From Cryptomeria japonica (taxonomy: Eukaryota > Streptophyta > Pinopsida > Cupressales > Cupressaceae), in assembly GCF_030272615.1 (NCBI RefSeq), contig NC_081407.1, positions 440,971,213 to 441,035,212 on the forward strand: a DNA stretch of 64,000 nt. The letters are read 5' to 3'. Positions 47,001 through 58,666 of the stretch are shown here, one piece after another; position 1 is the first letter of the stretch; each line of letters starts with the position of its first letter. The position numbers were made by a program, and so were the translations under genes. The notes under the pieces were generated by a model. That model was not told the DNA's origin. It did not search any database and saw nothing but the letters and a program-made list of their open reading frames with translations.

Positions 47001-47397
47001 GAGATATTTTATTTCAGGAGTTTTATTTGAGTTTGAGTGACTCTGTAGCCTTGGATAAAGCACTGGTACTAATCGAAGCTGTTTATTGCATGCTTTGTTG
47101 ATCAAATATGCTGAAGTTGAGTATCGTTTCATTCTTTGTTTTCAGTTGTTTTTCAAGGTGAATAAACTCACTGGTTTTCTGGACTGGTTTGCTGTGGGTT
47201 TGTTGCTTAAGAATGTGAAGTTAATTCACAAAGGGTATACCCGCCTGGGCTTTAAGGAAGAGCCCGAAGTGTAGAAGGTCTAACCAAACCTTGTCATATG
47301 TTGTCTCTGAAATCTATTTATCCTTGACGTCTTCTCGGCACCCATTTTAGATTATATTATTAAGGCATTGAAGGGGAATCAGATTTTGAGAACAACA
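41022..47397 (+). repeat. 3' LTR of element B
   Basis: 6,376 bp, the same length as the 5' LTR, with hairpin modules (41370-42290), the TATA box (42325-42331) and ORF1 (42829-46473) at matching offsets. In hairpin module 2 it has the CG form on both arms (TTTCGCA and TGCGAAA) where the 5' LTR has TTTTGCA and TGCAAAA. Confidence 0.95.
42829..46473 (+). pseudogene. ORF1 of element B, 3' LTR copy (one nonsense codon)
   Basis: Same 1,214-codon frame as the 5' LTR copy, open except for TAG at 46210 (codon 1128; CAG in the 5' copy). It keeps TGG at codon 308, where the 5' copy is broken. The two copies therefore carry different single lesions and the parent at the time of insertion was very probably open throughout. 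About twenty amino-acid differences separate the two copies, for example K/E at PRL[KE]IGE and P/L at RD[PL]Q. Function unknown; see the 5' copy for the layout. Confidence 0.88.
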
Positions 47398-48381
47398 GAA
47401 CAACAAGAGGAAGAAGTCGTGGATGTTGAAAGAGACTTGTAACCACATTTGTAAAAGGTTTTGTAACTTCTTCTTGAGAAGTTATGATTGTAACAAACTC
47501 TCCTAGGAAAGTCCAAAGCTTTGTACGCATCCATATTGTTATAAATGGATACCAGGAGTAGTAAAAAAGATGATCGCAAAGAATTGTAAGAAAACGCTGC
47601 ACAAATTTATCTGGGCTTTTCCAAGTTTTAATGGAGAATATTCGAAGGTTTTTGTAATACTTTTTGGAAGAAAATATCAATATACAGACCATTGGTTTTG
47701 AGTTTAAACTTTGTGTTGTCTTCAAATATGTTTGCAAGTGTTTGCTATTTCATTTTGAATAATCTAGGGTTATTTTGTTTGAATAGGGGTTGTAAGGCAA
47801 CTTTCAATAGATATGCTTCTTAGCTTTTCTCTTCAGGAGGGGAATTAAATATGCAGGAATCATTTCTACTAGTAAATTCCTTGTGGGATACTTTGAATCT
47901 TGATGAGCGTAGTTTAATTTGGTATGAATAAATTCTTATGTGTGTCAGGCATATATAGGGATCTGCAGAAGCCAAACTAATGGGATGTGTGGAGATATTT
48001 GATTGTGGGAGTATTGTTTGAACTTAGATGACTTTGTGACCTCGAATAAGGCACTGGTATAGATCAAGGTTTTCTATTACATATTTTGTAGGTCAATACT
48101 AAACATGAGTACAATTTTCATTCCTTTGTTTCAGTTAGTTTTAAGGTGATTAGATCCACTGGTTTTTGGACTAGTTTGCTGTGGATTTATCTTTTAAAAG
48201 TGTGAATTTAGTTCACAAAGGTATACCCGCCTGGACTTTGAATAAGTCTGAAGTGTAGAAGGTTAATCGAACCTTGTCATATGTTGTCCTAGAAGTTTCC
48301 TTCTCTTTAATATATCTTCTGCATACAGAGTTATCATGTCACTATAAGGATGTTAAAGTGAATTAGATTTTGAGAACAACA
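47398..48381 (+). repeat. 3' LTR of element A, part 2
   Basis: It resumes with the second target copy (47398-47402), then the last ORF1 codons of A (to TAA at 47440-47442) and the non-coding end of the LTR, matching 13276-14260. It ends GAGAACAACA at 48381. Confidence 0.9.
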
Positions 48382-48392
48382 AGTTTGCAAGT

Positions 48393-49524
48393 TGTAAGAC
48401 ACAACACTTCAATTAAGTCATTACATGTATGGTTAGACAGATATAAGAATGAATTATAAAACCATAACAAATCATCCAATTGCTTTCTAAAAGATGCGAG
48501 TATAGACTTTCTCTCAGATTTGTATAAGCAATACCAGTGACTAGACTACACCAAGATGAAGGATTTAATCTATTTGAGCATGATATTAAGCTAAATAGAT
48601 GCAAGATTATGCTAGATGGATGAATAGTAAGCTATATGAATTCAAGCAATCATAATTGAACTAAATATGCAAAAAGCTAAACTAAGATACAATAATCTCA
48701 AAAAGCAAGCACAATATCTTCAATGACTCCAGAGCAAAAACTACATAATAACAATAAATCTCCAGGGTGTTTTGAATGAGAGATGAAGGCTGAATTTATA
48801 GAGAATCTCAAAAGAGATCAAGAAAAAGCACAATTTAGGATAATTGAAATAATTGAGAAATCAGTTTAGTTAACCTTCAGATAGATTCCAACTATAGTTT
48901 GATTGAAATGCATTCAAATTATAAGTTTGAGTTTGCATTGGAGATATAAATCAATTAATTCCATGCACTTGAGATGAAAATAGGCAATTCTTTGCAATTA
49001 TTTGATTTATTCAAGAAAAGAGTCTTTTCAATGCAACTAAACTTCTTTTCTCAAAAGCTTTGAGTTCCAATTTTAGAGAATGATTAAAATTCCTTTAATT
49101 GCTTTTCTGATTCAAGTTATCTCAATTTAGAAAAATAAATAACATCTCAAGTTTGATTTCTCTTTCAATTCAATTCTTTTATTTTATTTTCAATTTAACT
49201 CTTGCTTTGCATATTGATTCCTCTTTTGTGATAAATTAATTCCTTTTTATGATTAAATGGCAAATTTATTAATTAATTAAATATGCTAGGATATTTAATA
49301 AATTAAATAGGATAATTAATTAAAATGATTGTCTTGGAATGATTTAATTAATTAAATAAATATTTAATTAATATAGAATAATTCACTTGCCATGTGACAT
49401 TTAATGATTGAAGAATTAATTAATTATGTTGTCAAAGTTTATTTAATTGCCTTTGGTTAGAACCTTGGTGATGTTATTGAAATTAGGGGCCCATGGTTTA
49501 GGTGACCAATTTTAGGGTATTACA
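48393..49524 (-). repeat. Minus-oriented LTR with polypurine tract
   Basis: On the plus strand it runs from TGTAAGAC to GGTATTACA, giving 5-bp inverted ends TGTAA/TTACA. Immediately to the right, 49525-49536 reads AGGGGAAGATAC on the minus strand, a plausible polypurine tract. This suggests the 3' LTR of a minus-strand element whose interior is no longer recognisable. It is AT-rich (ATTAATTAA runs near 49270-49390) and has no gene. Element A inserted just outside its left end. Called from ends only, without a second LTR copy to confirm. Confidence 0.5.
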
Positions 49525-49537
49525 GTATCTTCCCCTA

Positions 49538-51432
49538 AGTAAAGATAGACTGGTAGGAGTGACTTATACCAGAAAGAAGAAGAGTGATTCAAAGCTTAAA
49601 AAGGATGAGAAAGAGGGTGATATCACTGACACCCTATCAGATGTGGAAATAAAGGAGGTTAGAAGAAGTGGAAGGAACAAAGCCCCAACAATTGATGAGT
49701 TGGTGCATGGGATCAAAGAATTTGGAGGTATGTTTGGTGTTGGGAGAAGATATTCCCTCAGTAATGAAGAAGACAAAAGGAAAATTGAGGAAGCCCTGAT
49801 CTGGAATTTGCACAAGTTTTGTAGGACTCCTAGTGAATTATATGGCATAATCCCATCAGATTTGCAAGATCAAATTGAAGGAAGATGGAAAATAACTCTA
49901 GCTACTGAAAAGGAACTCAACATAAAAGCACTCATGGAAGTACAACATGACTTTGATCTTGATCAAGCTTCACTAGTAGCTGAAGCATGCATTCAACATT
50001 TTAGAGTAAGAAATAGAACTAGGAGAGTGGTAGTAGGTGAAGTCAGAGCAGTGCATGCTAAAGGTTTTGCCTTATGGAAGAAAATTGTGAATCAACAGAA
50101 GGAAGCTAAAGATGAAATAGAAAAGGAAACAAAATAGGACCAAGATGTAGCTGCCCTTGACAAAGTGAAAGCTAAGGAAAAAGACTCCACTAAAAACTTT
50201 GATACTTTCACAGTTGAGGATATCATAGGAAATGTTGTGTCAGACATTCCCAATCTGACAAAGGATATCAAACAACCGGTTCATACTTCACCGATGAAGG
50301 AAGCTAATCAAACTAAGCTTCTCGGTCAAGATGAAGTGATAGTTGAAGACATTCCTTATGAGGATACACCTCACACAACCTTATTGACACCAATTCCTAT
50401 TCTCTCTGAAGAAGGAAAAGAGGAAGAGAAGGAAACAAAGGAAGGAAAAGAGGAAGAGAAGAAAGCAGAGGAAGGGAAAGAGGAAGAGAAGAAAGAAGAG
50501 GAAGGAAAAGAGGAAGAGAAGAAAGCAGAAGAAAGAAAAGAGGAAGAGAAGAAAGAAGATGATAATAAAGCAGTGATGAACACTCCTCGGGTAAAGAGGA
50601 AGTTAGATTTAGAAAATGAAAGTGAGAAGAAGAAGGTAAGAATCATCACAACAACTAGCTCAGAAGTTGAGTCTATAGAAAAGGAAGAAAAAATAGAGGA
50701 GGAAGAAGAAGGAGACTCGATCATTGATATAAAGAAAATGACCCCCAAGCAATTGATGAAAGTCTCAGAAAAAATGAGAATCCAAGTTGAAAAGGCTAAA
50801 TCGAGAGGAAAGAAAAAGAAGGCAAAAATTATCACTTCTGCCAAGACAATTCTCTCTGACCTAATCCTGAATATTGCAATCAATGATACTGCACCCATTA
50901 TTGATCAGGAGATAAATTAATGGAACAAATATCAGTTGGAAAAGTTTCTCTCTCCACCAGAACAAAAGAAGTTAAAAATATACTATAGCAAGTTGGTCAA
51001 CTACTGGTGAAATATTCAAGTTTTCCTACCTTAATTAAAGACTAAGAAGACAAAAAAAATTATATTCAAAAGGAAATTTGAGATTTGATAAGCTCTTTTG
51101 ATCCTCTTACGAGTTCAACATCAACCTTTACTAGAAAAGTCAAAATGCTAAATCATGAAATCAGAAGGTTGAAAGATGAAGAAGACAAAAGAAGTCTAAG
51201 TTTGTTTGAGCTCCAGCTCTATTTGGTACCAATTATTAATTTCATTCAATTGAATATTAAAGAAGTAGACCACCTAATAAATGAACCTGATTGTAAGACA
51301 GTTGATGATATGGAGGGCTTCATTGCAGTCTTACAAGGCCACTTCACCACCATGAAACATGTTCAATCTTCATGGGAATATTTCTTGAAAGTGGCTCAAG
51401 AAAACTTCAAAGAGATTTTTGCTTTATTTTGA
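49538..51432 (+). pseudogene. Charged ORF of copia-like element C, between pol position and 3' LTR
   Basis: A coding stretch in three pieces: 49538-50134 (VRRSGRNKAPTIDELVHGIK, LHKFCRTPSELYGIIPSDL), then after TAG at 50135 the same frame to 50920 (Lys/Glu repeats, then KKMTPKQLMKVSEKM), and after a frame change 51085-51432 (helical, LFELQLYLVPIINF). The 5' end is missing: it starts directly at the polypurine tract of the neighbouring minus LTR. A polypurine tract and a TGTTGG LTR follow on the same strand, so it is the last gene of element C. The position matches that of extra (env-like) ORFs in some copia lineages, but there is no clear signal peptide or membrane segment. Function unknown. 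Confidence 0.55.
50408..50565 (+). repeat. 30-bp coding minisatellite (GKEEEKK repeat)
   Basis: Five imperfect copies of a unit like GGAAAAGAGGAAGAGAAGAA encode about ten residues each (GKEEEKKAEE). Copies keep the frame and vary mainly at the Ala/Glu/Thr position. Such low-complexity charged repeats expand and contract readily. Confidence 0.85.
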
Positions 51433-51580
51433 CAAATTATTTTGAATAGTCTTTTCTATTGATGGTAAAAGGGATAATTTTGGATTCTTGTATAGTGTGA
51501 GTTACGAGTTACAGGGATCAGAAACAGGGGCCAGAACTGGCACAATTTTGTAGCATTTTGTAGTATTTGCCACCAATGCC

Positions 51581-51590
51581 AAAGGGGGAG
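51581..51590 (+). other. Polypurine tract of element C
   Basis: AAAGGGGGAG, preceded by TGCC and followed two bases later by the LTR start TGTTGGCATTC. The same GCCAAAGGGGGAG word precedes the 3' LTR of element D, which suggests related lineages. Confidence 0.75.
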
Positions 51591-51683
51591 TTTGTTGGCA
51601 TTCTGATGCATTTTTGTATGAATGGTGAATGATATGGTTGTCATTGTTGGTAGCATCATCTCTTAAGTCTTCATAGTCTATCG

Positions 51684-51862
51684 GTAGTAAGTAGATTGGC
51701 AAGCAGTAAGTAGACCGGGTAGCAGTGAGTAGTGAGTAGACCGACAAACAACAAGTAGACCGACAAGCAATAAGTAGACCAACAAGCAGTGAGTAGACCG
51801 GCAAGCAATAAGTAGACCAACAAGTAGTAAGTAGACCGGGTAGTGGTGAGTAGACCAACACA
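51684..51862. repeat. 19-bp minisatellite in the LTR of element C
   Basis: About eight tandem units of 19 bp such as AGTAGACCGACAAGCAATA, with variants AGTAGACCAACAAGCAGTG and AGTAGACCGGGTAGTGGTG. Variation is mostly transitions. Confidence 0.88.
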
Positions 51863-52028
51863 GAAGAGGTCCACCGGTTAAGCAAAGAACAAACCGATAT
51901 ATAGGAGGAAACTGACTAGACAGATTTTAATCGGTACACTGGAGGAGTTTGTAATTGACACACTAGTAATATTTAGTTAACATTTAGTTAAACCAGGGTC
52001 TTCTCCAGTCAACTGGTAGACTAATTGG

Positions 52029-53086
52029 TGTTAGATCCCAGAGACAACTAAGAGTGGGGGTGAATTAGTTGTCAAATAAATTCAAACCAAAAACAACTTA
52101 ACCAACTTAATGCTTAATATCGGTAAACCAGTTCAACATGTCTGTAGACAATTTTAAGAGTTAATTGCTATACCGGTAAGGATTAGTGCATAAAATATAA
52201 AGACAAAGTCATCCACAACACATAACACCAATATTTGTATGTGGAAACCCTGTAAGGGGAAAAACCATGATGGGAAACCTTACCCACAATCAGATGATAC
52301 TACTACAGATAGTAAGTATACATAAATGGGGTCTGCACATGCAGAAAGGCCAAGTGTTTAGAGCTCACTGCTCAATCACAAAATGGGAGTCACACTGACT
52401 ACAATTGGATGGTTAAATCCAATAAGAATGTACTGCTAAAACTAGCATCTTCATATGTTGGATTCAGTACTGATGTAGTTCTAATTGTCTTCACAAAAAC
52501 CCTCCTTCAATCTTCAAATGATGTCTACATGTATAGCTCTTCTTATTCTCGCATATACCTTCACACAATCCTTTTTCGCATTCCACACTTGATCTTACAA
52601 ATAAGATCTTACATTTATACCATAACCTAAGACCAATTTTAGTAGGTCGGCTCTACAAGATATTACAATAAAATTAATTTACATATCAATTAATACCCAA
52701 TGCAATAACTGATTCAATATGTTGGCTTAATGCATTTACAACATTAATAAGTCATCTCCATAGCGTGCCATGCTGATTTGGAAAAGATAAACCTGTCGGT
52801 GTAACCTGGACCTATTTACCGGTAACAACAAATATGCAAATGCTAATGTACCAATAAAAAAAACTCCAAGACAAAGTGTCCACACAATGTCTTTGACATA
52901 ACCAAGTGTTTTCCATATCATTCCAAGTGTCGGTGATCATTATATCTTGCCGGTGTACTAGATACCGGTGACTATGCATGAGTCACTTGCTTGTCGGTGA
53001 ATGTTGCTGATTCTCCAAAGTGCCAGAGTTGATAAGTGTTTAGTAGGTGTTGACATCAATGACAAAACCATACCAAAATACCAACA
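52029..53086 (-). repeat. 3' LTR of element D
   Basis: 1,058 bp. Plus-strand ends are TGTTAGATCCC and ATACCAACA. It is followed at 53087-53101 by GCCAAAGGGGGAGAT on the minus strand, the polypurine tract. Confidence 0.92.
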
Positions 53087-53101
53087 ATCTCCCCCTTTGG
53101 C
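53087..53101 (-). other. Polypurine tract of element D
   Basis: GCCAAAGGGGGAGAT on the minus strand, directly next to the 3' LTR. Confidence 0.85.
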
Positions 53102-53430
53102 ATTGATGGAAACACAAGATGGAAAAACCATCAAAGTGCCATAACAGAAATGCCAAATACCCAAAAACCAACAATCTCCGAAATCAAAATACAGATATAG
53201 AGAGTAATAATCTCTCCCCTTAGGAGCAACATGTGTTTTTCTTGTGTTTTTCCATACCAATCTCTCCCCCTTTGACATCAAATGCCAAATTTCTTACCAA
53301 GCCAAGTTCATATACAAAATACCAATCAATTTAGTATACCAACTACTCCCCCTTAGAAGTAGCATTCCATCAAAGCCGGAATAAAATATTTCTCTATTAA
53401 TTCTATCGATTGATGACAATCATCAACTTC

Positions 53431-56400
53431 CTAAGTCTCTATCGGTGGGGGTATGAACCCAAGCTAATCTCTGAGATATTCAAAAGTCTCCCTAGGTAGA
53501 GGTTTAGTAAAGATATCTACAATCTACTCTTTAGTATTTTCATAAACAAGTTTTATTTCCTTTGCTTCAACAATTTCCCTTAGAAAATTCAGTTTGATAG
53601 AAACATGTTTGGTTTTGGAATGTAATACCGGATTCTTAGATATATCAATTGCTGTAGTGTTATCACAATAGATAGTAATAGGTTCCTTGCATTTTACCTT
53701 TATGTCTTTCAACATTTTCTTAAGCCATAGTACCTGTGTACAATTAGTTGTTGCTGCAACATATTCTGATTCTGCTGTTGATAAAGATGTACAACTTTGT
53801 TTCTTACTCAACCAGGTAACTAGTCTGTTTCCAAGAAAGAATGCTCCCCTGGTGGTGCTTTTTCTATAATCCACATCTCCTGCCCAATTTGCATCTGTGT
53901 ATGCACATAATTCAAAGTTTTCATCTCTAGGATACCATAATCCAAGATTTATAGTACCTTGTAAGTACTGGAAAATCCTTTTTACTGTTGATTCATGATT
54001 TTCTTTAGGATTACTTTGAAACCTTGAAACAATACATACTGCATTCATAATATCAGGTCTGGTTTGTGTCAAATACAGTAAACCTCCTATCATAGATTTG
54101 TATCTAGTTGGATTAATAGGTGTAGATTCATCCCTTAGTGATAATTTTTCATTTGTGGTCATAGGTGTACTTACCAGTTTAGAGTTCTCCATCCCAAATT
54201 TCTTTAGTAACTCTTTTAAGTACTTGGATTGACTCAAGAATATACCTTTATCAGTCTGTGAAATCTGCAATCCTAAAAAAAAATTTATTTCTCCAATCAT
54301 AGACATTTCAAATTCTTGTTGCATTGTAATAGAAAATTCTTTACATAATCCGTCTTCTCCTCCAAAGATTATATCATCAAAAAATACTTCTATAACCAGG
54401 ATGTCATCATTAGTCACTTCATAGTATAAATTGTTGTCTGCATGACCTTTAGAAAAACCAATCTTCAAAAGATACTTATCCAATCTTGCATACCAAGCTC
54501 TTGGAGCTTGCTTCAATCCATACAAAGCTTTTTTTAACCTGCAAACCATATCTTTGTTATCTGTCAAAGAAAATCCATCACCTTGTTCAATGTAAACTTC
54601 TTCTTCAATATCTCCATTCAAAAATGCACATTTAACAACCATTTGATATACTTTGTAGTTCTTATGTGCTGCAAAAGCCAAAAATAATCTGACTATCTCA
54701 ATTCTAGCTACCAGTGCAAAGGTTTCATTATAATCAATTCCTTCTTTCTGAGAATATCCCTTACACACTAGTCTTGCTTTATTTCTGATAACCTTACCAT
54801 CTTCATTAATGTTTTTTTTAGAATACCCATTTGGTTCCAATTACATTTTTATCTCTAGGCCAGGGAACTAATGTCCAAGTGTTATTTTTCTCAATTTGTT
54901 CTAATTCTTCTTCCATAGCTTTAATCCAAAATTTATCTTCACATGCCTCATTAACTGATGATGGTTCAATTTGAGAAATAAGACATACCTCTTCATTTTC
55001 CAATCTTCCTCTTGTCATAACTCCTTTAAACTTGTTTCCAATTATCTGATCTTCAGAATGATTCAGTCTTACATACCGGGGTGTCTGTGTTTGCTGTTGT
55101 TCCTCAATTACTATGGAATCCTCAGATGATACCAGGGTAACTGGATCTTCATTTTGTACTAGTGGATTCAGAGCAGGTTCATTTGTCAAAATTTATGTTC
55201 CCGGTTCAGAGTCTATATACCTTGAAGTTCCTCTGAATTGTTCATCAATCTTTACATTTGTACTTTCAACAATTTTCTACAATCTTTTGTTAAAACATCT
55301 ATATGCCTTGCTTTTAGATGAATAACCAAGAAATATTCCTTCATCACTTCTAGGATCAAATTTACCAATAAACTCATCTCTTCTGATATAACATTTACTT
55401 CCAAAAATTTTGAAATATTTAAGAGTAGGAGTAATACAAAACCATTGTTCATGAGGGGTCTTACTGGTTTCACCTTTGATGTGAACTTTGTTGAATTTAT
55501 AGACTATTGTACTAACTACCTCTCTCCAATATACATGTGGTAGGTTTTCTTCTGATAACATACTTCTTGTTGCATCCAAGATAGTTCTATTTTTCCTTTC
55601 AACAACTCCATTCTACTGTGGTGTCTGAGATGCTGATAACTGTCTTCTGATTCCATTTACTTCATAAAATGTATTAAACTCCTTAGATGTAAATTCTCCT
55701 CGTTGATCTGATCTTAGACATTTGATTTTCTCACCGATTTCATTTTCTACCATTGCTTTGAACAGTTTGAACTTTCCAAGTGCTTTTGATTTTTCTCTGA
55801 GAAAAGTAACCCAACACATTCTAGAATGTCATCAATGATTAGCATGAAATATCTGTCACCTTGTAAGCTTTTAGTTCTAGTTGGACCACATAAATCAATG
55901 TGAATTAAGTCGAGCATTATTGGATTTTTCTGGAATACTTTTGAAACTAGCTCTAACTTGTTTTCCAAATTGACATTCCTTACATACTGTATTGTGAGGT
56001 TTGACAATTTTAGGCAAATCTCTAACTGCCTTAATAGTACTGATTTTCACCATGCAATCAAAGTTTACATGACACAGTCTCTTATGCCATAGCCAACTTT
56101 CATCAATATGTGCAATTAAGCATGTCTTTTCACTGTTATTCAAATGAAAGATATTACCTCTAGTCTGATTACCAGTTGCAATTTTCAAACTAGTTTTATT
56201 CATGATTTTGCATTTTCCATTTTTGAATTGCAACTGAAATCCTTTCTCAACTAATTGACCAACACTCAAAAGATTATGCTTTAATCCTTTAACATAATAA
56301 ACATTGTCAGTGTTATGCATACCATCAAGAGATATTGTACCCTTACCTTTGATCAAACAAGCTTTATCATCTCCAAATCTCACTAAGCCTCCATTGTATT

Positions 56401-57552
56401 CTTGAAAGTTCAAGAATTTACCTTTGTCTCCTATCATATGATGTGAGCATCTTGAATCAATCATCCATTCATCCTTTACTTCAACTTTAGCTACCAAGGC
56501 CTATTCTATCGATTGAGCAGTAGGTGCCAGTTGATCTTCTTTTATAGAAACAAAAACCCATCCATTGTCTGTCGGATCCTCATCAGAATCATCAGTCACA
56601 CCTTCATCAGTAATGTAACAAGATTTGTCTTTATTCTTCTTAAATTTGTATATCTGATATTCAGGGTTAGGCTTGTATGTTCTTCTAGCTTCTTCTCTTA
56701 GTCTAGCATGTCTATCAAGGCATCTTGAAGCCATATGACCAATCTTATTGCAGTTGAAACATTTAAAGGGTGGTTTACCTTCATACTTACTTCCAACTGG
56801 ACCTTTAGGCATTTTCCTTGCAAATAGTGCTTCAAATTCTTCAAGTTCTCTTGCATAAAAGGCTTTCCAATCCGATTTGTCAAATTATGCAGCAGATGAT
56901 GTTGATGCTTTAAAGGCCAAATTAGTCTTTATAGTAGCAACAAGACCAAATTTTTCAATTTCAAAAGATGAAAGTTTCCCAATCAATGTATCCCTAGTTA
57001 TTGATGTATTAGGCATTGTTCTTAACTCATTTATAGTAGTGACTTTCATTTTATATGCTAGTGGCAATCCTCTTAAAACTTTTGAAACAATTTCATCCTC
57101 ACTTAAGGTTCCTCCACAATATTTAATACCCAAAACAATCTCATTTACTCTTTCCATAAAAGCAGATTTCCTTTCATCTTCTTCCATTTTCAGATGTTCA
57201 TACCTGACCGGAAGATTTCAAGTTTTGTAATTTTGACTGTGGAATCTCCTTCATTCAGTGTTTCCAAATGATCCCAAATAGATTTAGCAGTAGACCTATC
57301 TGATAGTCCCATGATTTGTTGATCAGATAATGGACTCAAAAGTGCTTCTCTTGCTTTGCAATCATTTTCCTCATCTTTAGTCAAGTTGGGTGGATTGGGC
57401 TAACTCTGAGTAGGAGTAGTATAACCATTCTTTGTAACATCCCAGATGTCCTTTCCAATGCAATTTAGATGTGTCTCCATTCTAATTTTCTATATGCCAT
57501 AGTTGGTTCCATCAAGTTTAGGACTGTCCTTCCTAAAATAGTTAGTAGACAT
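53431..57552 (-). pseudogene. gag-pol of copia element D
   Basis: From the ATG at 57552 (MSTNYFRKDSPKLDG) through gag with a zinc knuckle (CFNCNKIGHMASRC, near 56750), protease, pre-integrase HHCC region (WHKRLCH ... CKECQFG, near 55990-56090), integrase core (IDLCGP, RSDQRGEF, then VVERKNRT near 55590), reverse transcriptase (near 54050-54840; FFDD where YVDD is usual) and RNase H (YTDANWAGD, near 53880-53910) to IVDIFTKPLPRETF and TAG at 53431. The protease shows DSR instead of DSG, a likely inactivating change. Premature TAGs occur in place of Gln in PQ-NGVVE, SIE-ALV, KE-IVD and RD-LGF contexts and in place of Trp in NYGI-K, besides several frameshifts. The mix of features is compatible with a Sirevirus- or Tork-like lineage; I cannot decide. 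Confidence 0.9.
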
Positions 57553-57594
57553 TGGATCTCCTCAAGTTGTTAAACTTCTGCAAAAGAGGACTAA

Positions 57595-57606
57595 GCTCTG
57601 ATACCA
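57595..57606 (-). other. Primer binding site of element D (initiator Met tRNA type)
   Basis: TGGTATCAGAGC on the minus strand, 2 nt from the LTR end. This is the classic plant copia site complementary to initiator methionine tRNA. Confidence 0.9.
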
Positions 57607-57608
57607 AT

Positions 57609-58666
57609 TGTTAGGTCTCGGAGACAACTAAGAGGGGGGGGTGAATCAGTTGTCAAATAAATTCAAACCAAAAACAACTTAACCAACTTAATGCTTAATA
57701 TCGGTAAACCAGTTCAATATGCTGGTAGATAGTTTTAATAGTTAATTGCTATACCAGTAAGGATTAGTGCATGAAACATAAAGATAAAGTCATCCACAAT
57801 ACATAACACCAATATTTGTATGTGGAAACCCTATAAGGGAAAAAACCACGGTGGGAAAACTTACCCACATTTAGATGATACTACTACAGATATTAAGTGT
57901 ACATAAATGGGGTTTGCACATCCAGAAAGGCCAAGCGCCTAAAGCTCACTGCTCAATCACAAAATGAGAGTCACACTAACTACAACTGGATGGTTAAATC
58001 CAATAAGAAAATACTGCTAAAATTAGCATCTTCATATGCTGGATTCAGTACCGGTGTAGTTCTGATTGTCTTCACAAAAACCCTCCTTCAATCTTCAAAT
58101 GATGTCTACATGTATAGCTCTACTTATTCTTGCATATACCTTCACACAATCCTTTTTCGCATTCCACACTTGATCTTAAAAATAAGTTCTTACATTTATA
58201 CCATAACCTAAGACCAATTTTAGTAGGTTGGCTCTACAAGATATTACAATAAAATTAATTTACATATCAATTAATACCCGATGCAATAACCGATTCAATA
58301 TGTCAGCTTAATGCATTTACAACAATAATAAGTCATCTCCATAGTGTGCCATGCTGATCTAGAAAAGATAAACCTACCGGTGTAACCTGGACCTATTTGT
58401 CGGTAACAACAAATATGCAAATGCTAATGTACCAATTAAAAAAACTCTAAGACAAAGTGTCCTCACAATGTCTTCGACATAACCAAGTGTTTTCCATATC
58501 ATTCCAAATGTCGGTGATCATTATATCTTGTTGGTGTACCAGATACCAATGATTGTGCATGAGTCACTTCTTGCCGATGAAAGTTGCTAATTATCCAAAG
58601 TGCCAAAGTTGATAAGTGTTTAGTAGGTGTTGACATCAATGACAAAACCATACCAAAATACCAATA
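57609..58666 (-). repeat. 5' LTR of element D
   Basis: 1,058 bp, same length as its partner. Plus-strand ends are TGTTAGGTCTCGG and ATACCAATA; the last C of the canonical CA end has changed to T on the plus strand. Target copy ATTGG follows. Confidence 0.92.

Larger units (their letters stand above)
27457..47397 (+). mobile_element. Element B: 19.9-kb Ty3/gypsy LTR retrotransposon with ORF-bearing LTRs
   Basis: A complete element: LTRs at 27457-33832 and 41022-47397 (both 6,376 bp), primer site, one gag-pol frame, TG...CA ends and a perfect 5-bp target duplication. The two LTRs differ by scattered substitutions (about one or two per 100 bp by eye, mostly transitions), so the insertion is fairly young. 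It sits in the LTR of its relative A, inside the end of A's ORF1. The pol order is protease, archaeal-type RNase H, reverse transcriptase, RNase H, integrase; integrase last makes it Ty3/gypsy, and the extra RNase H points to the Tat side of that superfamily. It carries few stop codons and is close to an intact element. Confidence 0.95.
8475..48381 (+). mobile_element. Element A: old giant Ty3/gypsy LTR retrotransposon
   Basis: Order: 5' LTR (8475-14260), tRNA primer site, gag-pol relic (14568-21411), 3' LTR (21557-48381) split by element B. Both LTRs begin TGTTATCA and end GAGAACAACA. Without B and its extra target copy the element is about 19.96 kb. Candidate target copies are AATCT on the left and AGTTT on the right, which differ by two transitions; an ancestral AGTCT decayed on each side would explain both. 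The numerous stops, frameshifts and a 1.07-kb LTR deletion show that A is much older than B, a related element nested inside it. Confidence 0.9.
52029..58666 (-). mobile_element. Element D: complete Ty1/copia retrotransposon, minus strand
   Basis: LTRs at 52029-53086 and 57609-58666 (both 1,058 bp), perfect target copies ATTGG (52024-52028 and 58667-58671), an iMet primer site and a polypurine tract. Integrase precedes reverse transcriptase, as in copia. It is nested in the LTR of element C. The gene set is broken by nonsense and frameshift changes. Confidence 0.93.

Noticed and set aside
50371..50898. Minus-strand Ser/Phe-rich 175-codon frame
   Set aside because: Shadow of the Lys/Glu minisatellite on the plus strand.
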